Positions 45,636 to 55,137 of a DNA stretch of 59,602 nucleotides are shown here, one piece after another; the first letter of the stretch is position 1; each line of letters opens with the position of its first letter. The stretch is taken from the NCBI GenBank assembly GCA_039794565.1, contig JAUQVX010000007.1, forward strand, positions 1 to 59,602, in the 5' to 3' direction. Source of the stretch: Gloeomargarita sp. SRBZ-1_bins_9 (lineage in GTDB: Bacteria; Cyanobacteriota; Cyanobacteriia; Gloeomargaritales; Gloeomargaritaceae). A model generated the notes under the pieces. That model was not told the DNA's origin. It made no database searches and saw nothing but the letters and a program-made list of their open reading frames with translations. The position numbers and the translations under genes are program-made.

Positions 45636-46703
45636 ATGATGAGCGTGACGCCCCAGCAGGTGCTCGACGCCTTGCGCTCGGTCAAGGACCCGGAATTGCA
45701 GCGCAGTCTGGTGGAACTCAACATGATCCGGCAAGTACAGGTGGAGAATGGACGGGTGTCGTTTCAATTGGTGTTAACCACGCCGGCTTGTCCCCTGCGC
45801 CAGATGATTGAAGATGACTGCCGCCAGGCCGTGTTGCGACTGCCGGGGGTGCAGCAGGTGGAGATTGTCACGACGGCAGAAACGCCCCAGCAGAAATCCC
45901 TGCCCCAGCGGCAGCCGGTGCCCGGTGTGCGTAATATTATTGCTATCGCCAGCGGCAAGGGGGGTGTGGGCAAAAGCACCGTGTCGGTCAACTTGGCCGT
46001 TGCCCTAGCCCAGACGGGTGCGCGGGTGGGCCTGCTGGATGCAGATATTTACGGCCCCAACGACCCGATTATGTTGGGGGTGAGTCACCAACGACTGGTG
46101 GTAGCCGACAGTCCCCAGGGGGAGATGCTCACACCCGCCGAAAACTATGGCGTCAAGCTAGTGTCCATGGCCTTTTTGCTCACCCCCGGTCAACCGGTGA
46201 TCTGGCGGGGACCGATGCTCAACGGTGTGATCCGCCAGTTTCTCTACCAGGTGCAGTGGGGAGAGCTGGATTACTTACTGGTGGACTTGCCCCCCGGTAC
46301 TGGCGATGCCCAGTTGACCCTAGCGCAAGCCGTCCCGATGGCCGGTGCTGTGATCGTCACAACGCCCCAGCAGGTGGCGGTAGCGGACGCTCGCCGGGGA
46401 TTGGAGATGTTCCGCCAGTTGGGGGTGCCGGTGCTGGGGGTGATCGAAAACATGAGCTACTTCATCCCCCCGGATGCCCCGGAAAAACGCTACGCCATTT
46501 TTGGGGAAGGAGGAGGTGGACAATTGGCCGAAACCTTAGGTGTGCCGTTGCTGGGACAAGTGCCGCTGGAGTTGCCGGTGCAGTGGGGGGGTGACAGTGG
46601 CCAGCCGGTGGTGGTGGCTCACCCGGAATTAGCCTCCGCCCGGGCCTTTCGGGATATTGCCGGTAAAGTTGCCGCCCGGGTCTCGGTGCTGGCCCTGACC
46701 TAG
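45636..46703 (+). CDS. mrp: Mrp/NBP35-family P-loop ATPase (Fe-S carrier)
   Basis: Cytosolic Fe-S cluster carrier/assembly ATPase of 355 residues. An N-terminal DUF59-type domain (about 5-80, LRSVKDPELQRSLVELNMI and TPACPLRQMIEDDC) precedes the deviant Walker A ASGKGGVGKSTVSVNLA, then LLDADIYGPNDPIMLG and VDLPPGTGDAQLTL. The CXXC that binds a bridging cluster is not evident, which is seen in some bacterial members. Start could be ATG 45636 or 45639. Its TAG shares a CTAG palindrome with the convergent TPR gene. Confidence 0.92.
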   Translation: MMSVTPQQVLDALRSVKDPELQRSLVELNMIRQVQVENGRVSFQLVLTTPACPLRQMIEDDCRQAVLRLPGVQQVEIVTTAETPQQKSLPQRQPVPGVRNIIAIASGKGGVGKSTVSVNLAVALAQTGARVGLLDADIYGPNDPIMLGVSHQRLVVADSPQGEMLTPAENYGVKLVSMAFLLTPGQPVIWRGPMLNGVIRQFLYQVQWGELDYLLVDLPPGTGDAQLTLAQAVPMAGAVIVTTPQQVAVADARRGLEMFRQLGVPVLGVIENMSYFIPPDAPEKRYAIFGEGGGGQLAETLGVPLLGQVPLELPVQWGGDSGQPVVVAHPELASARAFRDIAGKVAARVSVLALT

Positions 46704-47545
46704 TCACCCATAAACCGTTTCAGCTGGGGTTCGGCCAGCAGGGGTTTCGTCGCCGCAATTAACCGTGGCCCCCACAGGTTTTCAATCAAAAAGGGCACCT
46801 GGGCATAACGCCGGTCAAGGGTCAGGGCCTGTTCCGCCAATTGCAGCGCTTTTTGCCGTTGCCCCTGCTGGTAGTGCCACACCGCCAGGGCCAGGATGGG
46901 TTCAGCGGCCTTGGGGTCAATGGCGATAGACGCTTGCCAACTGCGCCGCGCCCCCTCCCGGTCCCCCATTTCAAACTGCACCAGACCAATGTTGTTGATC
47001 GCCGGCCAGAACTTTTTGTCAAGGGCAAGGGCTTTTTGGTAGTGGGCAATCGCCTGGGGATACTTGTTCATTTTCAGGAAGGTATTGCCCAGCTGGAACA
47101 ACCCCTCCACGTGGTCCGGTTTGAGGGCCAGACCCGCCTGGAGATAACGCAGCGCCTGGGGGTAGTTTTCCTGCTGAAACGCCAGGGACCCCAGAGTAAA
47201 CAAAATCACCGGGTTATCAGGGGCCAGTTTGTGGGCTTCCTGCAGAGCGCTGCTAGCTAGCTTGATGTCGTTTTGCCGCAGGTAGAGTTGGGCCAGGATC
47301 ACCCAGGGTTCAAAGCGATGGGGGGCCAACTGGGTCGCCAGGCGGGCATTGGCAATGGCGCGTTTGGGTTCTAGGACTTGCACTTCGCTTAGGATGCCCA
47401 CTTCCCGGGCCAATTCCAACCCCTGGGCCTCCAGTTGTTCCGGGCGCAATTCCGGTATATAGGGCACTATAGCCCCTGCCGGCAGCCCACCCACCAGCAG
47501 CCCCAATCCCGTCAGCCAACCCCACACCCGTTTGTCCATGGGCAT
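46700..47545 (-). CDS. Exported TPR-repeat protein
   Basis: A 281-residue protein with an N-terminal signal-like helix (VWGWLTGLGLLVGGLPAGAIV, in part) ending near residue 25. Four to five tetratricopeptide repeats follow, for example HVEGLFQLGNTFLKMNKYPQ and PWVILAQLYLRQNDIKLASS. TPR arrays bind other proteins; this one probably acts in the periplasm or at the thylakoid lumen. It is the last gene in the minus-strand run that begins with the serine hydrolase, 32 bp after pheS. Confidence 0.82.
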   Translation of the reverse strand: MPMDKRVWGWLTGLGLLVGGLPAGAIVPYIPELRPEQLEAQGLELAREVGILSEVQVLEPKRAIANARLATQLAPHRFEPWVILAQLYLRQNDIKLASSALQEAHKLAPDNPVILFTLGSLAFQQENYPQALRYLQAGLALKPDHVEGLFQLGNTFLKMNKYPQAIAHYQKALALDKKFWPAINNIGLVQFEMGDREGARRSWQASIAIDPKAAEPILALAVWHYQQGQRQKALQLAEQALTLDRRYAQVPFLIENLWGPRLIAATKPLLAEPQLKRFMGD

Positions 47546-47577
47546 CCCCTTTTTGTTTCCTCCATTCTAGTCAGCCG

Positions 47578-48570
47578 TTAGAACTGGGTCAAAAAGCGTA
47601 GGTCACTGGTGTAGAAACGGCGGATGTCGTCAATTTCGTGCAGGATCATGGCCAGGCGCTCCACCCCCAGCCCAGCAGCAAAACCCGTGTACTGCTCTGG
47701 GTCATAGCCGACGGCCTTGAGTACGTTAGGATGCACCATGCCACAGCCCAGGACCTCCAGCCAACGCCCCCGCCATTGCAAATCCATTTCCGCCGACGGC
47801 TCGGTAAAGGGGAAATAGCTGGCCCGGAACCGCACCGGTACCTCCTCTCCAAACAAAGCTCGCACAAACGTCACCAGCGTTCCTTTCAAATCGGTGAACT
47901 TCAACCCCGGTTCCACCGCCAAGATTTCCACCTGGTGAAACATGGCCGAATGGGTGGCATCCACCGCATCGCGTCGGTACACCCGTCCGGGGACGACAAT
48001 CCGCACTGGAGGTTGGTGGCCTTCCATGTAGCGAATCTGGACGGTGGAGGTGTGGGTGCGCAAAAGCCGCCCATCGGGCAGGTAGTAGGTATCCTGCATA
48101 TCCCGCGCCGGGTGGTCGGGCAAGAAATTCAACGCCGCAAAGTTGTAGTAATCGGTCTCGATCTCCGGCCCCTGGGTCACCTGATACCCCAGCCCCACAA
48201 AAATATCCAGAATGCGCTGCATGGTCTGCTGCAGGGGGTGGGCATGTCCCGGTGGGATCCCCAGCCCTGGCATGGTCACATCCAAGGTTTCGGCAGCAAT
48301 ACGGGCCTGCAGGGCAGCGGCATGGAGTTGGGCCATCCGTTCGCTCAACGCCTGCTGGAGACGTTCTTTGACCTGGTTGGCCAACGCACCAATGGCAGGA
48401 CGTTCCGAGGGCGGCAATTGTCCCATCCCCCGCAGCACCTGGGAAAGCTCCCCCTTTTTCCCCAGATAATCCACCCGCAACTGCTCGAGTGCCGCCAAAG
48501 ACTCCGCCTGGGCAATCGCCGCCAGTCCCTGGACTTCCAACCGCTGCAACGCCTGGGCCAAATCCGCCAT
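47578..48570 (-). CDS. pheS: Phenylalanyl-tRNA synthetase alpha subunit
   Basis: Catalytic alpha subunit of the heterotetrameric synthetase. The 330-residue protein has an N-terminal coiled coil ([20 protein letters not shown] in part), then class II motif 2 and 3 regions: [35 protein letters not shown], and [15 protein letters not shown]. The ATG at 48570 shares a base with the stop of the M50 gene (TAATG). pheT is not in the window. Confidence 0.96.
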   Translation of the reverse strand: MADLAQALQRLEVQGLAAIAQAESLAALEQLRVDYLGKKGELSQVLRGMGQLPPSERPAIGALANQVKERLQQALSERMAQLHAAALQARIAAETLDVTMPGLGIPPGHAHPLQQTMQRILDIFVGLGYQVTQGPEIETDYYNFAALNFLPDHPARDMQDTYYLPDGRLLRTHTSTVQIRYMEGHQPPVRIVVPGRVYRRDAVDATHSAMFHQVEILAVEPGLKFTDLKGTLVTFVRALFGEEVPVRFRASYFPFTEPSAEMDLQWRGRWLEVLGCGMVHPNVLKAVGYDPEQYTGFAAGLGVERLAMILHEIDDIRRFYTSDLRFLTQF

Positions 48571-49622
48571 TACCCCACCTTGCGCAACAACCCTACACCA
48601 GCATAGAGCCAATAGCTCTGGTAACGGTACAGCCCCCAGGCCACCAGCGGCGTCACCAGGCACGACAGGCCCAGCAGCACCACCACCAACGCCAGGTCCA
48701 CCCCCAAAAACTCCTGGGCCAGACGCACCACATCCTGGTCGAGTAGGCCCCCCTTGCCCTGGAGATACCAGGCCCGCACTTGCGCGTCGAACAACAACTG
48801 CCAGGCGAAATGCAAGTCATAGACCAGGACAAAAAAGCCCAGGATGCCGTAGAGCGTTTGCTCCCCCGGTTGTTGGCAGGCCCAACCCGTCAGCGCCCGC
48901 AGCAAAAACAGTCCCGCCAGCAGCAACTCCATCCCGTGCCCCATGGCCACCACCAGCCCCTCACTCCAGCGGGTGAAATACAGCCCGGTGTAGATCAACC
49001 CCAAAGCCAGCAGCGCCAAGCAAGTCCAACCGTTGCGCCGGAAGTACATCAACCCCCCTACCAGCACCATGTACACCACCATGGGCACCAGCACCCACCG
49101 TTGTCCCAACTGCAACGTCACCCCGCCCCCGTACAAAAAATCAAACGCCGGAATCGCCGGATAACCCATCAACCAGGCCGCCAGGGTATGTCCTAACTCG
49201 TGGATAGTGATCACCAAGTAGCTCAGCACCAACCGGACCAAAGGGATGCTGTCCAGCACCAGGGCCGTCACCAGCCCGATCAGCAGGATACGACGTTGGG
49301 TAGCGTCAAGGGTATAAAGCGGCAGGTCAACGGAACGCCGGGGTGAGCGTCGCACCGGTGCCAGGACCTCCGCCAGGGTAAAGGCCATTTCCCAGCCATC
49401 CCCCCGCACCCGCAACGCCGTGGTCAACGGCAGCCCATAGCGGTGCAGTTCCTGGGCCAGCAGTTCTTGCACCAGGACGGCTGGGGGCAACGGCTGGACC
49501 GCCAATTCGACCAACCATTCATCCCCCTGCCTATGCACCTGACACACCTGCACCCCCTTGTGGGCCAACGCTCGCTCCAGAGCGGTCCGCATCAGCTGGG
49601 GGTTTTGCCACAGCGGCGTCAT
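48570..49622 (-). CDS. M50-family zinc metallopeptidase-like membrane protein
   Basis: A 350-residue protein. The first 110 residues are soluble. Then hydrophobic helices carry the site-2-protease-type zinc motif HELGH in [23 protein letters not shown], followed by several more helices. The second M50 motif (NxxPxxxxDG) is not evident, so proteolytic activity is unsure. The ATG at 49622 lies 5 bp after the ferredoxin stop; the longer frame from 49703 runs through the ferredoxin gene and is rejected. pheS follows with a one-base overlap. Confidence 0.72.
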   Translation of the reverse strand: MTPLWQNPQLMRTALERALAHKGVQVCQVHRQGDEWLVELAVQPLPPAVLVQELLAQELHRYGLPLTTALRVRGDGWEMAFTLAEVLAPVRRSPRRSVDLPLYTLDATQRRILLIGLVTALVLDSIPLVRLVLSYLVITIHELGHTLAAWLMGYPAIPAFDFLYGGGVTLQLGQRWVLVPMVVYMVLVGGLMYFRRNGWTCLALLALGLIYTGLYFTRWSEGLVVAMGHGMELLLAGLFLLRALTGWACQQPGEQTLYGILGFFVLVYDLHFAWQLLFDAQVRAWYLQGKGGLLDQDVVRLAQEFLGVDLALVVVLLGLSCLVTPLVAWGLYRYQSYWLYAGVGLLRKVG

Positions 49623-49627
49623 AGTTC

Positions 49628-49855
49628 CTAGCGGGGTGTGCGTTGCAAATCCGGGCGTTCCTCCGGCACGATAGCCCCTTCCACCGGACACACCTGCAGA
49701 CAAATCCCGCAGTCAATACAAATCCCAAAGTCAATCCAGTACCAATCGGTGCCTTTGGCGTTTTTCCCCGGACCAGGGTGGATACAGGCCACCGGGCAAG
49801 CCGCCACGCAATCCGCCACCCCCTCGCACACGTCCGTCACAATCGTATGGGCCAT
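49628..49855 (-). CDS. Bacterial-type ferredoxin with two Fe-S clusters
   Basis: Electron carrier of 75 residues. The second motif, Cys46-x2-Cys49-x2-Cys52-x3-Cys56, is a normal [4Fe-4S] site. The first part has Cys10, Cys16, Cys20 and Cys24 in VCEGVADCVAACPVACIHPG, a spacing nearer to [3Fe-4S]/[4Fe-4S] (7Fe) ferredoxins. The ATG at 49855 starts MAHTIVTDVCEG; the longer frame from 49915 would run into the upstream serine-hydrolase gene. Partner enzyme unknown. Confidence 0.9.
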   Translation of the reverse strand: MAHTIVTDVCEGVADCVAACPVACIHPGPGKNAKGTDWYWIDFGICIDCGICLQVCPVEGAIVPEERPDLQRTPR

Positions 49856-49880
49856 AGCCACTCCGGATGGATACACAGTT

Positions 49881-50828
49881 CTAGGGTAACAGAGGCTCAG
49901 CCTGCAGCCGGGCAAACACCCAGCGGCTCAGGTCGGGCAGGAACTTATCGTTGCGGCTGGCTGCTTCCCCCACCGTAAACACCACCAGCAAATAAGCCAG
50001 GGCATCGCCCCATTCCACGTAGGCGCAATCATGGCGCACTTGGCTAGTGTGTCCGGCTTTCGACCAAAGACGCGCCGTCGTCGGCAGCCCTTCCCCTAAA
50101 AATCCCTGAATTTGGTTGTAGGCGGGATCAATGGGCCAATCGGCGGGGTCTAACGAGCGGCGACACAGCTCAGCCATCTGCTGTGACCGGCGAGGCGACA
50201 CCGCCACCCCCCCTAAAATAGCGTGCAACAACCGGGCCGTGGCCAAGGGATTCAACCGGTTGCGATTTTCCTGATTCGGTCCCAAAAACGCCCGCTCCCG
50301 CCCGTAGGGTCCATCACACCAGGTTTTTTGGTTGACATTCACCCCGGCCAATTCCGGCCAGTTCCAGGACTGGAAATAGCGGTTGACGATATTGCGCTGA
50401 TACTGCCAGGTACTGAAGGGACCGGGGGGCAAATCTGGACCGCTGGTGGTCCCCGTCAACACATCCACAATGTAGCTGGTGGCGTCGTTGCTGGAAAGCT
50501 GGATCATATCCCGCAGGGCGCGGTCAATTTCCGGGTCGGGGGGAATCATGCCCCGCTCTAGCCACTCGTGGGTCGCCACCAGATAAAACAACTTGACGAT
50601 GCTGGCGGGATAGACGTTGACCTGACCCCGATGACTCCAACCCCAGGGCCGTTGCTGCCAAAAGGTTTGGGGTTCAAGTGCTCCCCCAGTGTTGACCCGC
50701 ACCCCGCCCCCATAAACCAACCAGACAATCCCTATCTGCTCGGGCGTCAGGTGATGCCGAGAACCCATCTCCCGCAATAATTCGTCTCCCCATTGGGCCA
50801 GCGTCGGATGGGGTTGATAGAAACTCAT
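49881..50828 (-). CDS. Serine hydrolase (class A beta-lactamase-like)
   Basis: A 315-residue protein of the penicillin-binding/serine-hydrolase fold. The SxxK motif is SIVK in VYPASIVKLFYLVATHEW, with the second motif in LSSNDATSY (SSN, in place of SDN) and a KAGHT segment near residue 265 resembling the KTG triad. There is no clear N-terminal signal peptide, so it may be cytoplasmic or have an unrecognised start. It is the first gene of the minus-strand run leading to pheS, and is divergent from the DUF2752 gene. Confidence 0.85.
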   Translation of the reverse strand: MSFYQPHPTLAQWGDELLREMGSRHHLTPEQIGIVWLVYGGGVRVNTGGALEPQTFWQQRPWGWSHRGQVNVYPASIVKLFYLVATHEWLERGMIPPDPEIDRALRDMIQLSSNDATSYIVDVLTGTTSGPDLPPGPFSTWQYQRNIVNRYFQSWNWPELAGVNVNQKTWCDGPYGRERAFLGPNQENRNRLNPLATARLLHAILGGVAVSPRRSQQMAELCRRSLDPADWPIDPAYNQIQGFLGEGLPTTARLWSKAGHTSQVRHDCAYVEWGDALAYLLVVFTVGEAASRNDKFLPDLSRWVFARLQAEPLLP

Positions 50829-50868
50829 GGGCGTACAATGGAAACGGCCTTACCTTACTCATGATCCC

Positions 50869-51318
50869 ATGACTAGGGGTCAAGTGTCGTTGACACCAAC
50901 CCAGCGGCGGGACCGGTGGATAGGGCTAGGGATGCTCTGGTCGCCGGTGGTGGCCGCGTTTTTCTACAACCGGGGTTGGCAGATTCCCGGGCTGGTGTGT
51001 CCTCTGTATCACGTCACTGGCATTCCCTGCCCCAGTTGCGGCCTGACCCGCTCGTTTATGGCCCTGGCCCGGGGGGATATACTGCAGGCGGTGCGGTTCC
51101 ATGCCTTTGGACCCCTGCTGTTTGGCGCCTTTTTCCTGCTGGGGGGGCATCTGCTGCTGGAGTTAGCGCTCAACCGGGCGATGGTCCTGCCCTACCGGCA
51201 GTGGTTGGCACGGCGACCGGTGCAGTGGGGGTTGCTGGGGCTGTTTTTGGGGTATTACCTGCTGCGGCTGGCCATTTGGTATCAGCGGGGGGAACTGCCG
51301 GGGCGCGTGGAGTGGTGA
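50869..51318 (+). CDS. DUF2752 membrane protein
   Basis: A 149-residue protein with three hydrophobic helices. The DUF2752 hallmark CPLYHVTGIPCPSCGLTRSF with its three cysteines and LARGDI are both present. Family members are small membrane proteins of unknown role, and the CPxCG motif suggests metal or thiol chemistry. The ATG at 50869 is chosen; the frame is open from 50827. Confidence 0.82.
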   Translation: MTRGQVSLTPTQRRDRWIGLGMLWSPVVAAFFYNRGWQIPGLVCPLYHVTGIPCPSCGLTRSFMALARGDILQAVRFHAFGPLLFGAFFLLGGHLLLELALNRAMVLPYRQWLARRPVQWGLLGLFLGYYLLRLAIWYQRGELPGRVEW

Positions 51319-51356
51319 GTGCCGTATGATAAAAAAATCGCCCGTATCAGGGGACG

Positions 51357-52748
51357 ATGGTCGGTCGGCAGCGGTTGATTCTCTTGTTGGTGATTGCCCT
51401 GGTGCTGGGGGCCTTACTGGTCATCAGCCGGATACCCGTGCGCCTGGGTTTGGATTTGCAGGGGGGGGCGCAGCTGACCCTGCAGGTAAAAACCACGGCT
51501 GAAGTGAAACAAATCACGCCCCAGGTTCTGGAGGCGGTGCAGCGGGTGGTGGAAAACCGCATCAATGGGTTGGGGGTGGCTGAAGCGGTGGTGCAAACCG
51601 TCGGCAGCGACCAATTACTGGTGCAACTGCCGGGTGTCAGCGACCCCCAACAGGCGGAACGGGTGCTAGGGGGCACGGCCCAACTGGAGTTTCGCCTGCA
51701 AAAACCGGGCACCGACGCCCAACAAATCCAACAGCTCTATGCGGTGCGGGAGCAATTGGCGGCCCTGCTGAAAAAACCCCAGAACCTGGCCGACCCGGAA
51801 CAGGTGAAAAAAGATTTGCAAAAGACGGATGCGGCCCTGGCGGCCTTTTACGAACCCACGGGATTGACGGGGAAAAATCTGAAGGATGCCTTTGCCCAGC
51901 CTTTGCCAGCAGGGAACCAATGGCAGGTGGCCATTCGCTTTGACGGGCCGGGGGGACAAAAGTTTGCCGAGCTAACCAAAGCCATTGCCGGCACAGGACG
52001 CACCCTGGGAATTTTTTTGGATAACCAGCTCATCAGTTTCCCCACCGTAGGGCCGGAATTTGCGGCGACGGGGATTACCGGGGGGGCAGCGGTGATCACG
52101 GGCAATTTCACGGCGGAATCGGCCAACGACTTGGCGGTGCAGTTGCGGGGGGGTGCCCTGCCGGTGCCGGTGGAGATCGTAGAGAACCGTACGGTGGGGG
52201 CGACCTTGGGCCAAGACAGTATCCAGCGCAGTTACTGGGCCTTTGCCGGGGGGTTGGCCCTGGTGCTGCTGTTTATGGTCTGGTATTACCGTCTACCGGG
52301 GCTCATCGCCGACCTGGCCCTGATGATTTATGCCCTATTGACCTTCGCCGCCTTTTTGTTACTGGGGGTGACCCTGACCCTGCCGGGGATTGCCGGGTTC
52401 ATTCTCAGCATCGGTATGGCCGTGGACGCCAACATCTTGATCTTCGAGCGTACCCGGGAGGAATTGCAGGCGGGCAAGAGCTTGTATCGCTCGGTGGAGT
52501 CGGGTTTCTATCGCGCCTTTAGCAGCATTTTGGACGGTAACGTGACCACCCTGATTGCCTGCGCCGCCCTGTTTTGGTTGGGGACGGGGATGGTGAAAGG
52601 GTTTGCTGTCACTCTGGCGATTGGGGTGTTGGTGAGCATGTTTACCGCCATCACCTGTAGCCGGACGTTTTTGCTCTTTGCCCTGACCATTCCCGCCCTG
52701 CGGCGAGTGGAACTGTATGTGCCCAAATCCCTGGTGAGTTCCTCCTAG
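51357..52748 (+). CDS. secD: Protein translocase subunit SecD
   Basis: Membrane subunit that uses the proton-motive force to aid Sec-dependent export. The 463-residue protein has a first transmembrane helix, then [18 protein letters not shown], a long periplasmic part, and the conserved [20 protein letters not shown] and [16 protein letters not shown] segments in the membrane domain, with five further helices. Its partner secF, which nearly always follows directly, is absent: the next gene is on the opposite strand and its stop overlaps. Confidence 0.94.
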   Translation: MVGRQRLILLLVIALVLGALLVISRIPVRLGLDLQGGAQLTLQVKTTAEVKQITPQVLEAVQRVVENRINGLGVAEAVVQTVGSDQLLVQLPGVSDPQQAERVLGGTAQLEFRLQKPGTDAQQIQQLYAVREQLAALLKKPQNLADPEQVKKDLQKTDAALAAFYEPTGLTGKNLKDAFAQPLPAGNQWQVAIRFDGPGGQKFAELTKAIAGTGRTLGIFLDNQLISFPTVGPEFAATGITGGAAVITGNFTAESANDLAVQLRGGALPVPVEIVENRTVGATLGQDSIQRSYWAFAGGLALVLLFMVWYYRLPGLIADLALMIYALLTFAAFLLLGVTLTLPGIAGFILSIGMAVDANILIFERTREELQAGKSLYRSVESGFYRAFSSILDGNVTTLIACAALFWLGTGMVKGFAVTLAIGVLVSMFTAITCSRTFLLFALTIPALRRVELYVPKSLVSSS

Positions 52749-53392
52749 AGCAACGGCCGCAACTGTTCCGTGGATAGCCCCGTGCGTTGGACAAGGTCGG
52801 CCACCGAGCGGTAGGGACCCCGGCGTTGGCGCTCAGCCACGATTTGGCAAGCTACATCCGGCTCCAAACCAATGGCCACCAGGCGTTCGGCCTCCAGATG
52901 ATTGGCCCGGCGCCAGGACACATAGGGTTCTTGGGCCAGGTCATAGCTGAAGGTCAGGTAGGGGGCGATCCGCTGGACCGTAGCCGCCGGAATCCCCACC
53001 AGGTCCGTCAGCTCCTCCGGGTGGGTAAATTGGTGGCCCCTTTCCCGCAAAGCCATGATGGCATTGGCATAAACAATGGGCAAGCCGAGCTGATAGACCA
53101 GGTCGTGTTTGGAACAGGTATTCAAGTCCAGGGTTACAGGGGGCGGCAGGGGCCGAGGATGGGAATGCGCTAAAAACTCCCGACGATACACCAAAGCCAC
53201 AATGATTTGTCCGAGCCACGTCAGCACTAGGGCATCCATCGCAACCAGGGGTGCCAAGGTGAAGGCTAAGCCCGCCAGGAGCAATCGGTAATTTTTGATG
53301 TGCCAACCGAGGCAGATGTGGGCTATCCCACCCAGCCAGGGAACCCAGGCGAAGTAAAACCAGGTAAGCGAGCGCTGATGATCCAACCCCAT
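52745..53392 (-). CDS. Membrane protein with helix-hairpin-helix (ComEA-like) domains
   Basis: A 215-residue protein. The first 75 residues form two or three hydrophobic helices. The remainder has two helix-hairpin-helix regions: [20 protein letters not shown] with [16 protein letters not shown], and [20 protein letters not shown] with [15 protein letters not shown]. These resemble ComEA-type DNA-binding motifs, though HhH regions also mediate protein contacts. A role in DNA uptake is only a guess. The stop codon shares the palindrome CTAG with the secD stop. Confidence 0.72.
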   Translation of the reverse strand: MGLDHQRSLTWFYFAWVPWLGGIAHICLGWHIKNYRLLLAGLAFTLAPLVAMDALVLTWLGQIIVALVYRREFLAHSHPRPLPPPVTLDLNTCSKHDLVYQLGLPIVYANAIMALRERGHQFTHPEELTDLVGIPAATVQRIAPYLTFSYDLAQEPYVSWRRANHLEAERLVAIGLEPDVACQIVAERQRRGPYRSVADLVQRTGLSTEQLRPLL

Positions 53393-53395
53393 CCG

Positions 53396-53779
53396 CTAGA
53401 GCCTGCGCAGCAGGTCACGCCGTTTGTGTTCGTATTCCTCCGCCGTAATCACCCCATCTTCATAGAGTTGTTTCAACTCGGCCAGGGCACGGGTTATATC
53501 GCTGGGGTTCAGAGGCGGTAGGGAAGCAGTGGCATTGTAGCGCCGGTCAAAATCCGCATCCGACATTACCAGCAACCCCAAAAAGTCCACAAAAGTCAGT
53601 AGACCAATAATGATGGGAGGAAGTACCAAACATATCCCCACCGTACTGCTCAGCAGATAAAGAATACCAACACCGCTGTTGCCCAAATAAAAATGATGCA
53701 CCCCCCACCATCCTAGAAAAAAGCACAGCAGGATGGCTACTCCCCTGTTTCGCACTGCCTTCTCTCCCTGGTTAACCAC
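53396..53779 (-). CDS. TM2-domain / SHOCT-domain protein
   Basis: A 127-residue protein. The TM2 domain is clear: LLCFFLGWWGVHHFYLGNSG with the first helix, then a second helix over VLPPIIIGLLTFVDFLGLL. The C-terminal 35 residues (LAELKQLYEDGVITAEEYEHKRRDLL) are a SHOCT-type short helical domain. Function unknown. It is on the same strand as the HhH gene, 3 bp upstream. Confidence 0.85.
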   Translation of the reverse strand: MVNQGEKAVRNRGVAILLCFFLGWWGVHHFYLGNSGVGILYLLSSTVGICLVLPPIIIGLLTFVDFLGLLVMSDADFDRRYNATASLPPLNPSDITRALAELKQLYEDGVITAEEYEHKRRDLLRRL

Positions 53780-53958
53780 ACCCTACCCCCCTGCTGTGTA
53801 TAGTAGATTCATGAGCCAACCAGGGTCAAGACCGGCCGGCTTATAGAGAGTTTGTTCCAGGGGATGACACGGCAATTACACCTGCTCCCTTTCTTGCTCC
53901 TAACCTATTTCCATAGTCCCTACTGCTAGATACGAGCTTCAATCACCAATCACAAAAT

Positions 53959-55110
53959 TTAACTCTCAAAATGTTCGACAACCTGTCTAAAGGCCGCCAT
54001 ATCTATCCAAATGTCAGCATCATAACCTGCAGTTGCCTGCTCGATTTGGGGGTACCAGTAGTAGTAATCCCAGCCCACTTGATTGGCCCAAACCCAGTAA
54101 CAATCACGCCAGGGTACATCGGGAAAAATCTCTAGGACCCTTCCTCCAGGTTCACACCAAGCAATATTCGTCAAACCGGCACCATGTAAACCAATGACAT
54201 ATTTTGCCCCACGAAACAGACCGATTTGCTCCGAGAAGCTTAAATCCTCCAGCCAGCAGGGTATGTATCCTCGAGAAACGAGATAATCCAAAACTTCATA
54301 CTCATTGACAATTCGTCGTCTTCTAGCCTTGGAACGGCTAATGTAGAGCTTTTTATAACCAGTCAAGCATGTTTCCCCATGGGGCAAAAATAACTTCCTT
54401 AAACAATCTAAAATCCACTTGGGCCTTTGTTTGATATAACTGGGCACAACAACCAAAGGACTACGGAGAGAATAGTTAAATCTTGGATAAACAATTTTTT
54501 GTCTATCAATGCCTAAGATGTCCAATGCTACCTCTAATTGTTTTGGGGGTTTATCTATTAAGAAATAGTTGATTTTAGAGTGGATTTTTTGTTGCTGTAA
54601 TAAGTAGACCCTGGGTACTATATCGGTGAGCCAATGCCAATAGTTGCATCCACCGGCACCACCACCGTCCGTTGTCACGGCAATACAACTATTGGTTGAC
54701 TGAACCTTGGGAAAGCGGAGATATAGAGCTTCGTTTTTCTCGGCTGGAAAAATAAACTGGCGCGAAATATCATGGATAACACGACCATCATGGGCGATGA
54801 CACTTCCCATGGAATGATGTGCTCTGAGAATAGTGCCTCCAGGTACAGTTAGCCAGTAGGTTTCCGGTATGGGTATCCGGGTACGTTGTTGAAAACAAGG
54901 ATGAACCTCTGGATGGATGGTGCGGGGCAACGGATAAATAAGTTCGTGGGCTGGATAGTAAATTTGGTACTCCAAATCAGGCAAAACTCCTCGATAGTTT
55001 TGGTAGTATTCCCCAGCAGATGACCAATAGCCTTGCGCCGGTATTTCTCCCCAAATTGGGGTTGTCCATCTCAAGTAGCGACGATGCAACTTTTCCCAAA
55101 TATTTGCCAT
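53959..55110 (-). CDS. Glycosyltransferase family 61-like protein
   Basis: A 383-residue protein. NYWHWLTDIVPRVYLLQQ, a later LYISRSKARRR and GLHGAGLTNIAWCEPGGRVLEIFP match the GT61/DUF563 pattern of xylosyl- and related transferases. The first 120 residues are less conserved. There is no clear transmembrane anchor. The DNA is visibly AT-richer than its surroundings, suggesting acquisition; egtD, next to it, shares this feature. The 180 bp downstream are non-coding. Start at 55110 (MANIWEKLH) or 55125. Confidence 0.78.
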   Translation of the reverse strand: MANIWEKLHRRYLRWTTPIWGEIPAQGYWSSAGEYYQNYRGVLPDLEYQIYYPAHELIYPLPRTIHPEVHPCFQQRTRIPIPETYWLTVPGGTILRAHHSMGSVIAHDGRVIHDISRQFIFPAEKNEALYLRFPKVQSTNSCIAVTTDGGGAGGCNYWHWLTDIVPRVYLLQQQKIHSKINYFLIDKPPKQLEVALDILGIDRQKIVYPRFNYSLRSPLVVVPSYIKQRPKWILDCLRKLFLPHGETCLTGYKKLYISRSKARRRRIVNEYEVLDYLVSRGYIPCWLEDLSFSEQIGLFRGAKYVIGLHGAGLTNIAWCEPGGRVLEIFPDVPWRDCYWVWANQVGWDYYYWYPQIEQATAGYDADIWIDMAAFRQVVEHFES

Positions 55111-55137
55111 GGCAATCGCTAACATTGGTCTAGGGAA

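Noticed and set aside
47638-48606. 322-codon open frame antisense to pheS
   Set aside because: His/Gln/Pro-rich shadow; pheS is certain.
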